Source: Gammaproteobacteria bacterium RIFCSPLOWO2_02_FULL_38_11
GTDB lineage: Bacteria; Pseudomonadota; Gammaproteobacteria; HIGHO2-12-38-15
DNA: 32,161 nucleotides
Assembly (NCBI GenBank): GCA_001801745.1
Contig: MGYM01000044.1
Location: 22,110-54,270 of the forward strand
Direction of reading: 5' to 3'
Below the pieces are notes generated by a model. The model did no database searches. It was given only the letters and a program-made list of their open reading frames with translations, and was not told where the DNA came from. The position numbers and the translations under genes are program-made. This document shows positions 7,858 to 15,599 of the stretch, in pieces (position 1 is the stretch's first letter; every line of letters starts with the position of its first letter).

Positions 7858-10160
7858 GGAGACACCCCTCCTGTAGGCCTAGGGGGAAGCGGCGGAGGAA
7901 GGGGACGCATACTGGGGGAGGAACTCGCTGCTGGAGCGTTCGCCGCTGGAACACTTACTGTTGAAAAACTCGCTGTTGGAGCATTCGCCGCTGATGCGGC
8001 ACTCGCTGTTGCGATTTTTTCATCTGGAGATAATAAGGTGTTAATGCGTCCTATATTTACTGATTTTTTATATGCTGAAAGACGCATCTCCTCTAATTCT
8101 TTATCTCCCTCAATCAATTGATGAATTGCCATCAACTCTCTACGAATCGTCTCCTTATCACTAATAGAAAGCACAACACCATCGAACATCGTCAAAGTTT
8201 TCAATGCAATCACGGCTCTCCGTCTTAATCCTAATAATTTTTCCAATCTATTAGGCTGCAGTATTTTTGGCAGCTTATTCGCCTCTTGCGCCGCAAACCG
8301 AAACGCTGCTCGCAAAAAAGATTCTTCACTGACTTTTGTGTTCTCCGTTTTCTTTTTTTCTGCTTTATTAGCTTCTCGAATTTTCTTATTTAAATCCAAA
8401 ATAAGCGTGTACACACTTATAAACACCGCACGCCATTGTTTTTCCAACTCACTCTGATTTTTTAAAAAATTTGCCAGCATTGATTTTTCTTGATTTTCAG
8501 GCTGATCTAAGCGCGCAAATTCTCGATTTAAAATAATATGTCCAAAAAACCAAGAAAGACGAGCTTGCTTTGCTTCAGAAGGATTTACCTCAGAAAACTT
8601 TACTTCAGAGGAAGGCTTTATCTCAGAAAACTTACTTATGAATGCTTCGGTTTGACAGATTCCCAAGCTCATAAGACAAGGCAAGGCTCTCAATACTGCA
8701 TCGGCGGTTAACTGCAGATAATACACACACGCCACTTGGAAGCTATCCTCAAGTGTCATGACCTCACCTTCAACGTGCACAAAAGCACTCAGTGCAACAT
8801 TGAAAACATCAATCCACTCTTTATTATTAAAATTCTCCTCAAGAATATCGCACTGACCTTCTTCTTGAGACGAAGGAAAAGGAAAAGGTTCTGCTGATGG
8901 CAACCTTAATTCTTTATTTTTCAATATGATAGAAGGAAATGGCGTACGCCAGGCATTACTCAATCGACCCAATGCACCTAAGCCAGTGCTTGGCGCACCA
9001 CAAGCCTTGAGACATACCGCCCCATATTCTGGAAATAAATGAATATTTTGCTCGTGCCCCCCCCTCTGACACCAAACTTCAAATGTAGGCGCCTCTGTAT
9101 ACCCTTGCTGGGGTTGGGGTTGCGATGACGCGGGTGCAGATGTTTTTTTGGAAGGAGAAGACGGGGTTGTTTTTTCTTCGAAATCAGATAATTTCTCTGA
9201 ATTTCTCTGAATAGGTTTAATATCAAAAAACCCTAAGAACTTCCCCAAGCAAGCGGCAAATGTTTCTTGCCCTGGGCATTGAATCTTCCCTTCAATTAAA
9301 GAAACCTTAGGTTGGGGTTCAGATTCATTTGTAAAAGACATAGGCTTAGGACACGCACTAAAATCAAAATCCCATGTCATTTCGATAAAACAATTTCCAT
9401 CCCATTCAGCAACTTCTTTTATCGTAAAACCATAATCGGTTGCGACAATTTCATATCTCTGACGGCTCTCTTTAACTTTAGCGTCAAATCCTATTGAATC
9501 TTTTCTGCCGAATCTTGGAGGTACCAGTAAAACCTCGCTCACCAAGGACGACAACAGCACGAGCATCCCTTGCGGACCGGCGTGTAACTTTTTAATGAGG
9601 TATGCCAAAATACTTTTTTTAGTTTTTTGATCTTTAAAGTTTTTAAATAATTTGGCTTCAAAAATCTCCGACACATTTGTCGTTTCATTTATGCTGCAAC
9701 TTTCTGCATTGATTTTAAGATCGAGTTGTTGAAACAAATCAGCACTTATTTGATTTTTATGTGTGAGAATATTTTCACTTTTCACGGAAAAAACAGAGAC
9801 TTTATCAAATTGATTAGCTATCAAACTGTCTTTTATTCTTATCAAAGCTGCCGTTTCTTTAAAAAAGCCAAGTTTATTAAAAAACAAATACAGCCATCGG
9901 GCAAAACGCCCCATGCCTTGGTTTTTTTTCATGATATCGTTTGCTGAAAAAAACCAAATAAATCGCCTAGCTTGAGTGATATCACCTTGATCAGAAAACG
10001 CTTTTGCCGTCTCTAAATCATTGAAGAGTGTTTGTAATATTTTTAAAACAAGGTCTTTTTTTTCTTTTTTAAAGGCAGAAAGTATTTCCATTTCCGTTTT
10101 CAAAACACCCTGCAATGGAAAAACGCGCTGACAAAACTCCAGTTGATTTTCTGGTTCCAT
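7854..10160 (-). CDS. Effector-like protein, paralogue of the upstream gene
   Basis: A protein of about 768 residues with no recognised domain. Visible: a helical N-terminus containing RFARWLYLFFNKLGFFKET (about 84-102); a beta-rich module near 235-268 (YEIVATDYGF ... WDFDF); a Ser/Pro/Gln-rich linker (about 335-360); a helical C-terminal half with ARLDQPENQEKSMLANFL; and an Ala/Ser/Pro tail ending PLPPPLPPRPTGGVSP, a possible SH3/profilin-type ligand. All three conserved blocks reappear in the 10193-12748 gene, so the two are diverged tandem duplicates. ATG at 10160 is preferred over GTG at 10166, though neither has a clear Shine-Dalgarno. The stop overlaps the exonuclease start by 4 nt. Size, composition and tail resemble Dot/Icm effectors; function unknown. 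Confidence 0.85.
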   Translation of the reverse strand: MEPENQLEFCQRVFPLQGVLKTEMEILSAFKKEKKDLVLKILQTLFNDLETAKAFSDQGDITQARRFIWFFSANDIMKKNQGMGRFARWLYLFFNKLGFFKETAALIRIKDSLIANQFDKVSVFSVKSENILTHKNQISADLFQQLDLKINAESCSINETTNVSEIFEAKLFKNFKDQKTKKSILAYLIKKLHAGPQGMLVLLSSLVSEVLLVPPRFGRKDSIGFDAKVKESRQRYEIVATDYGFTIKEVAEWDGNCFIEMTWDFDFSACPKPMSFTNESEPQPKVSLIEGKIQCPGQETFAACLGKFLGFFDIKPIQRNSEKLSDFEEKTTPSSPSKKTSAPASSQPQPQQGYTEAPTFEVWCQRGGHEQNIHLFPEYGAVCLKACGAPSTGLGALGRLSNAWRTPFPSIILKNKELRLPSAEPFPFPSSQEEGQCDILEENFNNKEWIDVFNVALSAFVHVEGEVMTLEDSFQVACVYYLQLTADAVLRALPCLMSLGICQTEAFISKFSEIKPSSEVKFSEVNPSEAKQARLSWFFGHIILNREFARLDQPENQEKSMLANFLKNQSELEKQWRAVFISVYTLILDLNKKIREANKAEKKKTENTKVSEESFLRAAFRFAAQEANKLPKILQPNRLEKLLGLRRRAVIALKTLTMFDGVVLSISDKETIRRELMAIHQLIEGDKELEEMRLSAYKKSVNIGRINTLLSPDEKIATASAASAANAPTASFSTVSVPAANAPAASSSPSMRPLPPPLPPRPTGGVSP

Positions 10161-10192
10161 AGACACACTTTTGATTCGTTTTTTAATATTTA

Positions 10193-12748
10193 TTAATGAG
10201 GGCGAGGTGACCTACGACCGCTCGCTTGTGAAACGTTTTCAGGTTCTTTTTCCGTAGAACTGCTCGCCTGAGGACCCCTTTTTATAAACGCTTTGATTCT
10301 TTCATAATTTACATGTTTTTTAAAGGAGTTTTCAACAAAATCCGTTAATTTTAGTTTTTTTACTAATCCGTAAAATTTATCAAAATCCTCGTATGACAGC
10401 AATCTCTCAGGCGCAGGCAGCCTATCTACTAACTCATGAAACAAATTAAGATAATTCTCAGTGAGCTCGCTTTTCGTCTTCGACAAAGAACTAACTTCAA
10501 AACATAAATCAATAAACAAATACCAGATTCCTACCAAAGCAGCTCTTTTTTCTTTCGCCTCATCCTCTTCCATCTTTAAAATAGCCATCAAATAAGGCTC
10601 CCCTGCCTCACCTGTTTTATCTAAACGAGCCAACTCTTGAACAGGAATGCATGCACAATATCTTGAGGCAGCGGAGAAGGCAGCGTCAGAACCACATAAC
10701 TTTGCCATCGTAAGCAACATATATTGTGTAAGCATCGAGCTTGATGCAAAAGGCAAATGGCTTATAAAACGATCTATCTTAGCAGCGATCTCTATTTCAT
10801 TATTTTTGATATACTTCTCGATATCCCTTTCGTTGATATTATCTCCTTCTATTTTAGGCAATTTATTTATAGCGATCTTTCGTTGAATTGCTTTTTTAAA
10901 AGCTTCTTTAAACTGTAACTTTCCATCCTTTTCATTAATTTCACACAACTCATGCATAGGTTGAAAAGCACATCTCATAAAGTTTCGATCAACTTCTGGA
11001 TTAGGAATATATTTATTGGATCCTTCTAACTCCCCAGTAAAAGAAAAATACATCGATGGATCGCTTAAATATTCAGCCTTGTTACCAAAAATTTCTTTAC
11101 ACGCCTCTTCAACAGACAAAGATGACCATTCAGGCCATTTGTCAAAAGAACGGGATTCCAGGAAAAGATATTCCTGTCTGGCTCCATAGACTTCCATACA
11201 CATCACCGCGTAATCTAAAAAAGTTCGATAAAAAGTACGTTCTCGAAGCCCTGTCGTTTCTTCGAATGAGATAAAAACATCTCCCGCACAACCTCTTAAA
11301 TCAAAATCGATACTACTTTTCCCATACTCTAATGAAATCACAGGCTTTCCCTCTAAGCCCATACGTACAAAATCAAAATCGATCGTCGCTTCTACAAAAA
11401 GACTGCCAGCCGATCCTGCATTTTTTTTAAAATTTACTTTTCTATTTTCTTTTAGCTGAAATCCCCTATTTGTTGGTATGAATTGACAACTTGAAGCTGA
11501 GGAATCAATAACAAGCCCACTCTCCTGTGCCTTCTGTCTTTTTAAAAAATCGCGAATACCTAACATCAACGGGGATGGAATACCGCCCTCTTTTTCTAAA
11601 AAAGACAAATAATTTCTTGCCATTGCTTCTTGTTTTCCCTCCAACTTCACCTTTTCCAACAGATCTTTTGTTACAACAATCCTATCTTCCTTACCGCACT
11701 CATCAAAATAAGAAAAATGAGTCACACTGGGATTTTTAACTTCTTCTTTAAATCCTGACAAATACCGTGCAAAACCACGTTCTTGAAAAAATGTTTTTGT
11801 TTCTTCATTTTCATAAGCTATGAAAGCTTTTTTAAATTCTATCTGAGGCCGAACTTCATTATTTTCAAAGTTAAAAGAGGCGACTGTATGCAACTCAACA
11901 TAGCCCGGTGCTAATACAACCTCCGTCGGACAAACTCTCAATTCTCCGCTCACCCTGAAACCCCGATTTTCAGTAAAAATTTGAATATTTTTTTTCTTTT
12001 CTACCCCTAAATCTCCTAAATTTGCATCTCTTTCTTCTTTTGAATAAGCACTATAAGAAAAATCAAGCACGCCTTCCTCTTTAAAATTTTCCATTAAATA
12101 GCGCAAAGCTTTTGCTTGATCTTGAGCAGACACCGCTTTAAGTACATATTCCCTAAAAAAATCTTTCAAGGTATTTGAATCAAATTGGAAATCGGGATTT
12201 TGTTCTAAACGTTTTTTCAAACATTCTTTTATCGACTTACCATCAATATAAATTGAATTTGCTTCTAAATACCCATTCCATTCAGCAACAATATTCTTTT
12301 TTTCATCTGCAACATCCATTCTCACATCAGCAAAGCGAGGTGCGGGCATTTGGCTTTCTATTTCTTCCAATTTAAATAATGCCGCCTGTGTTTTTGTTTT
12401 TTCAAATAAACGTAATAAGCGATAAAAAAATTGGTATAACCATTTTTTAAATCGCGTTTCTTCTTTTGTTTTTTTGAATTCATAAAACATCTCTTTTATT
12501 TTATTATGGATAGCACGCAAGTGGGTTTCTGGCTCTGGTGATTCAGGTGCGTCTGCTGATTTTCCTACAATACTTTTTATTTCATAAAGATAACCTAAAG
12601 CTTTTTGCCTTTCATCTTCTGAGAGTTTATTTTTAAAATTTAAATTTTCAATTTCTTCTTCTAAAAACTCATTTAATTTTCTAATAGCACGAACATATTC
12701 ACCTCTGCGATATTCGTCGTATCGTTTGTTTTCGCTATCTATACCCAT
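10193..12748 (-). CDS. Large effector-like protein with duplicated beta module
   Basis: An 851-residue protein of unknown function. A helical, charged N-terminus includes RFKKWLYQFFYRLLRLFEKT (about 99-118). Two copies of one module follow: near 254-300 (IQIFTENRGF ... ASFNF) and near 420-470 (CQFIPTNRGF ... ATIDFDF). A helical C-terminal part has QELARLDKTGEAGEPYLMAI and IWYLFIDLCFEV, and the protein ends in a disordered Ser/Pro/Arg tail (SGRRSPRPH). The same blocks are found once each in the next gene (7854-10160), 26-32 nt downstream, indicating tandem duplication. GAGG stands 9 nt before the ATG. No signal peptide or membrane span. First gene of the putative operon running down to relA; secretion as an effector is inference. 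Confidence 0.87.
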   Translation of the reverse strand: MGIDSENKRYDEYRRGEYVRAIRKLNEFLEEEIENLNFKNKLSEDERQKALGYLYEIKSIVGKSADAPESPEPETHLRAIHNKIKEMFYEFKKTKEETRFKKWLYQFFYRLLRLFEKTKTQAALFKLEEIESQMPAPRFADVRMDVADEKKNIVAEWNGYLEANSIYIDGKSIKECLKKRLEQNPDFQFDSNTLKDFFREYVLKAVSAQDQAKALRYLMENFKEEGVLDFSYSAYSKEERDANLGDLGVEKKKNIQIFTENRGFRVSGELRVCPTEVVLAPGYVELHTVASFNFENNEVRPQIEFKKAFIAYENEETKTFFQERGFARYLSGFKEEVKNPSVTHFSYFDECGKEDRIVVTKDLLEKVKLEGKQEAMARNYLSFLEKEGGIPSPLMLGIRDFLKRQKAQESGLVIDSSASSCQFIPTNRGFQLKENRKVNFKKNAGSAGSLFVEATIDFDFVRMGLEGKPVISLEYGKSSIDFDLRGCAGDVFISFEETTGLRERTFYRTFLDYAVMCMEVYGARQEYLFLESRSFDKWPEWSSLSVEEACKEIFGNKAEYLSDPSMYFSFTGELEGSNKYIPNPEVDRNFMRCAFQPMHELCEINEKDGKLQFKEAFKKAIQRKIAINKLPKIEGDNINERDIEKYIKNNEIEIAAKIDRFISHLPFASSSMLTQYMLLTMAKLCGSDAAFSAASRYCACIPVQELARLDKTGEAGEPYLMAILKMEEDEAKEKRAALVGIWYLFIDLCFEVSSLSKTKSELTENYLNLFHELVDRLPAPERLLSYEDFDKFYGLVKKLKLTDFVENSFKKHVNYERIKAFIKRGPQASSSTEKEPENVSQASGRRSPRPH

Positions 12749-12831
12749 ACTGCAAACCTCGATCTATTAAAATCCAGTTGTGCTTATGTTAAGTTTAGCA
12801 GCTCAAACTTAATTTTAGCTTAAGGATTGTC

Positions 12832-13650
12832 ATGTCACCCACAAACACCACACTGCAACTCATCCAAGAAAAATCACTGCCTTTTACCCCTGAAATCGGC
12901 TTAATTTTAGGTTCTGGCTTAGGTTTATTAGCCGATTCTCTGGAAAACAAAATAATTTTTCCTTATGAAACCCTGCCTGATTTCCCAAAAAGCACGGTCG
13001 CGGGCCATTCAGGTCGTCTTGTTTTAGGGTATCTCAACCAAAAACCGGTCGCTTGTTTACAAGGACGCGTTCATCCTTATGAGGGTACGCCGCCTCAAAA
13101 AATAAAAACACTCATTCGCACGCTTAAATTATTAGGTTGTAAAATTTTAATTATCACCAATGCCACCGGCTCGCTACGCCTGGAAGTTAAGCCGGGCAGT
13201 TTGTGCATGGTCACAGACCACATTAATTTTCAAGCTTTCAATCCCCTGGTCGGCCCCAACGAAGAAGAATTTGGCCCTCGTTTTTTTGCAATGGACGATG
13301 CCTATGATGCCGTATTGCAAAATCAATTTCGAAAAACAGCAAAACGTTTAAATATCAAATTAGAAGAAGGGGTGTACTTTGGCACACTGGGACCTTCGTT
13401 TGAAACACCCGCAGAAATTCGTGCCTTTCGAATTTTAGGTGGCGACATTGTTGGTATGTCCACGATTCCAGACGTATTAGTGGCGCGTCACTGTGGTTTA
13501 CGCGTGGCAGCCCTTTCTGCCATCACTAATTTAGCCGCTGGATTAAGCAATGAGAAAATTTCTCATGAAAATACTTTATATTATGGCGAGAAAACCGCTA
13601 ACAGCATGCTTGAACTGATCCGAGGTTTTATTAATGACTATCATGAATAA
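12832..13650 (+). CDS. Trimeric purine nucleoside phosphorylase
   Basis: A 272-residue PNP of the low-molecular-mass trimeric family, cleaving inosine/guanosine (and deoxy forms) with phosphate to free base and ribose-1-phosphate. The active-site residues of human PNP map cleanly: S28 (GSGLG), H59 (GHSG), H81 (GRVHPYEG), N110 (TNATG), E195 (GPSFETPAEI), M209 (VGMSTIPD) and N233 (ITNLAAG). Glu plus Asn at the base site predicts 6-oxopurine preference. AAGGA lies 6 nt before the ATG. Its end overlaps deoC by 17 nt, so the two form a nucleoside-salvage operon. Could be called PunA or XapA; sequence alone does not decide. Confidence 0.94.
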   Translation: MSPTNTTLQLIQEKSLPFTPEIGLILGSGLGLLADSLENKIIFPYETLPDFPKSTVAGHSGRLVLGYLNQKPVACLQGRVHPYEGTPPQKIKTLIRTLKLLGCKILIITNATGSLRLEVKPGSLCMVTDHINFQAFNPLVGPNEEEFGPRFFAMDDAYDAVLQNQFRKTAKRLNIKLEEGVYFGTLGPSFETPAEIRAFRILGGDIVGMSTIPDVLVARHCGLRVAALSAITNLAAGLSNEKISHENTLYYGEKTANSMLELIRGFINDYHE

Positions 13651-14338
13651 TGAAATCAGTGTTTTGTTGCAACGACACCTTGATTTAACTTGCTTGAATG
13701 AAACCGCGACAGAAAAAGACATCACACAATTATGTGAAACAGCAAAAGAAAATCATACGGCAGCTGTCTGTGTTTATCCTTTTTTTATAAACCACTGTCA
13801 CGCTTTATTGAAAGACACAACAATCAAAGTTGCAACGGTTGCCAATTTCCCGCAAGGAGATTTTTCTTTGTCGACGACCTGTGATCAAATCACAAAAGCC
13901 CTCGAAGATCAGGTTGATGAAATTGATCTCGTACTTCCTTACACTTTATTTTTAAAAAATGAAATCAAAAAAGTAAAAGATTATTTAGCAACTTGCAAAA
14001 AACAATTACCGGATTTTGTAAAATTAAAAATTATTTTAGAAACGGGGGCTTTAAAAACAAAAGACGCCATTCACACCGCCAGTCTCATCGCTTTAGAGGC
14101 GGGTGCGGATTTTTTAAAAACGTCGACAGGAAAAATTGCTGTGGGCGCGACCCTTGAGGCTGCCGAGATTATTTTAAAAACAATGGCTGCTTGGCATTCC
14201 TTGGCAGGATTTAAAGTATCAGGTGGCATTAAGACGCAGCAAACGGCTTATGCTTACTATTGCTTAACAGAGCAAATTCTAGAGAAAAAACTAGACACCT
14301 CTCTTTTCCGCATTGGTGCAAGTCAGTTGTTAGCTTGA
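13634..14338 (+). CDS. deoC: Deoxyribose-phosphate aldolase DeoC
   Basis: A 234-residue class I aldolase converting 2-deoxyribose-5-phosphate to glyceraldehyde-3-phosphate and acetaldehyde. Key residues are present: Asp98 (DEIDLVLPY), the Schiff-base lysine K162 (ADFLKTSTGK) and K194 (GFKVSGGIKT), at spacing matching E. coli D102/K167/K201. It overlaps the PNP gene by 17 nt; GAGG is 8 nt before the first ATG, and a second ATG three codons on (13643) is also possible. Deoxyribose-1-phosphate released by the phosphorylase would need phosphopentomutase, which is not encoded in this window. Confidence 0.96.
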   Translation: MTIMNNEISVLLQRHLDLTCLNETATEKDITQLCETAKENHTAAVCVYPFFINHCHALLKDTTIKVATVANFPQGDFSLSTTCDQITKALEDQVDEIDLVLPYTLFLKNEIKKVKDYLATCKKQLPDFVKLKIILETGALKTKDAIHTASLIALEAGADFLKTSTGKIAVGATLEAAEIILKTMAAWHSLAGFKVSGGIKTQQTAYAYYCLTEQILEKKLDTSLFRIGASQLLA

Positions 14339-14355
14339 GCTGATAAAGGTATAAT
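14327..14355 (+). promoter_or_regulatory. Sigma70-type promoter for the TerB-like gene
   Basis: TTGTTA (14327-14332), 17-nt spacer and perfect TATAAT (14350-14355), overlapping the last codons of deoC and ending 27 nt before the ATG at 14383. Good hexamers and ideal spacing indicate that the TerB-like gene is transcribed independently of the nucleoside operon. Confidence 0.7.
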
Positions 14356-14382
14356 TCTTCAATTTTGTTAGAGGAAAACCCC

Positions 14383-14811
14383 ATGTCGACAATCAGCCCA
14401 CAAACAGCCTTAGTTTACATCATGGTCGTTGCTGCCATTGCTGATCATAAATTAAAAAAAGCAGAATTACGCATTATCACAGACATCGTGAAAATTCTTC
14501 CTATCTTCAGAGATTTCTCTACAGAGCATTTCAACACGGACTTTGATAATTGTGTTTCTATTTTAGAGCAAGAAGACGGTGTTGAAGCCGTATTAGGTTT
14601 AGTTGCAGAAGCGCTACCTCAAGCGTTGAAGCACACCGCTTATGCTCTAGCCTGTGAAGTGATTGCTGCTGACAGAACCACTGAGCTTGTTGAGCTTGAA
14701 TGGCTTGCTTTACTGCGTAATCGTTTAAAGATTGAAGCCTTGAGTGCCTCGGCAATTGAAATGGCAATTCGCGCTCGCTATGCTGATCACCCTGCCGCTC
14801 ATACGGTTTAA
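14383..14811 (+). CDS. TerB-family (tellurite-resistance-like) protein
   Basis: A 142-residue all-helical protein resembling the TerB family: an N-terminal ALVYIMVVAAIADHKLKKAEL segment with the acidic AIADHKLKKAE metal-site-like motif (about 17-27), a central DNCVSILEQEDG, and a second AIADxE-like repeat degenerate as EVIAADRTTELVELEWL (about 92-108). TerB-like proteins occur in stress/tellurite clusters and bind metals, but solitary members have no assigned job. The ATG at 14383 is preceded by GAGGAAAAC at good spacing, so it is chosen over an upstream TTG at 14365. A promoter overlapping deoC suggests separate regulation. Confidence 0.82.
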   Translation: MSTISPQTALVYIMVVAAIADHKLKKAELRIITDIVKILPIFRDFSTEHFNTDFDNCVSILEQEDGVEAVLGLVAEALPQALKHTAYALACEVIAADRTTELVELEWLALLRNRLKIEALSASAIEMAIRARYADHPAAHTV

Positions 14812-14861
14812 CCTTCTTTTCTTAAGCATCTGTGTTGAAGTCAAGGCTTAACTTTCAGTAT

Positions 14862-14878
14862 TCAGGCCGAAGGCCTGA
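14862..14878. repeat. Short perfect hairpin related to the palindromic element
   Basis: TCAGGCC-GAA-GGCCTGA, a perfect 7-bp stem with a GAA loop. The same kind of hairpin occurs inside both palindromic elements (751-765, 22266-22280, 22315-22331) with compensated stem changes. It lies 50 nt past the TerB-like stop but is not followed by a T-tract, so a terminator role is unproven. Confidence 0.65.
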
Positions 14879-14884
14879 GGGACT

Positions 14885-15056
14885 GTCATTGCGAAAAAAA
14901 TGCGTCGGAGTGATTTTGAAAAAAATAAGAAGGTTCACGCATTTTTGAAGCAATCTAGTGCGCTCTCAATAAGAACTCAAGTTTGGATTGCCACGAAAAA
15001 CACAAGAAAGATCTCTCTTCTTTTTGAAACAAGGGCTGTGTTTTTCTCGCAATGAC
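14885..15056. repeat. 172-bp MITE-like palindromic element
   Basis: Terminal inverted repeats GTCATTGCGA (14885-14894) and TCGCAATGAC (15047-15056) enclose a nested inverted pair, GCAATC (14950-14955) and GATTGC (14986-14991). The GTCATTGCGA...AGCAATC...GGATTGCC...CGCAATGAC design is like palindromic repeats scattered through Rickettsia and other obligate intracellular bacteria. It has no gene of its own. Its right end abuts the point where the coding frame of the remnant 15061-15168 loses sense, so it probably inserted into, or marks a deletion through, that gene. Confidence 0.75.
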
Positions 15057-15060
15057 TGCA

Positions 15061-15168
15061 ATAGCATAACTCGCTGCGCGAAATCACAGACAATAATGAC
15101 GACGCTTGTGGCGCTCGTTGTTGCGGCATCAAACCATAACGTTGAATTAACTCAGCAGCGCTCAACAA
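15061..15168 (-). pseudogene. 5' remnant of a gene truncated at the palindromic element
   Basis: A TTG start (15168, or 15165) with AAGGAG 5-8 nt upstream opens a frame beginning LLSAAELIQRYGLMPQQR and remaining protein-like to about 15061, where it runs into the inverted repeat. Beyond that the frame only reads through element sequence. It begins 12 nt after the end of the upstream remnant, as in an operon. The original product is not recognisable from 36 residues; phage-derived genes are one possibility. Confidence 0.45.
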
Positions 15169-15180
15169 TCTTTCTCCTTG

Positions 15181-15480
15181 TTAACTTGTTGTTGTTGAGG
15201 AAGCACCACCATAACGTTCCGCTTCACGAATATCTATTGCCGCTTTTTCCAAAAATTTTAAAATAAAATCCAATTTTACATTGACAGTGCCAGATTCATT
15301 TCTACCCGCAGCAAGACTGCTAATATTAAATTGTAAGGCTCAAATCAAATCACGCAAACTTAAACTCAGTGTCACAGCTGCGATAACAGGACAATTCTTT
15401 TTTAATTCTTCTTCTAAACAAACCGCGGGTTTTAAACAAAGATATTTTTTAAATAAATCTTCGAGCGCTTTCTTAATAAA
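15181..15480 (-). pseudogene. Decayed gene remnant with an internal stop
   Basis: On the minus strand one frame reads protein-like for about 99 codons, from FIKKALEDLFKKYL through LSLSLRDLI, an in-frame TGA at 15340-15342, then ALQFNISSLAAGRNESG... to a TAA at 15181-15183. Continuity on both sides of the stop in the same frame points to a nonsense mutation in a once-intact gene. Upstream the frame meets another stop (TAG near 15495), so the 5' part is lost or frameshifted. The family is unknown to me. Part of the same DNA (15457-15610) can also be read on the plus strand as an effector-like tail, so 15457-15600 is ambiguous. Confidence 0.5.
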
Positions 15481-15599
15481 CCGCCACGTATACGACTACA
15501 CATTGCGATTTTTGCTCAATCAGAAACTACCGAAACAGAGGGAGGGTCAAGTGATAATATTGAAGAAATCATCCCTGATATAGATCTCTTGATTACACA

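Noticed and set aside
12808-12828. CTTAATTTT-AG-CTTAAGGAT, a possible second PmrA-like box
   Set aside because: The second half matches poorly and overlaps the ribosome site of the purine nucleoside phosphorylase gene, 4 nt from its ATG, where an activator box would not work; on the other strand it is still weaker.
14885-15056. CRISPR-like repeat at the palindromic element
   Set aside because: There is only one copy with nested inverted repeats; no regularly spaced direct repeats and no cas genes.
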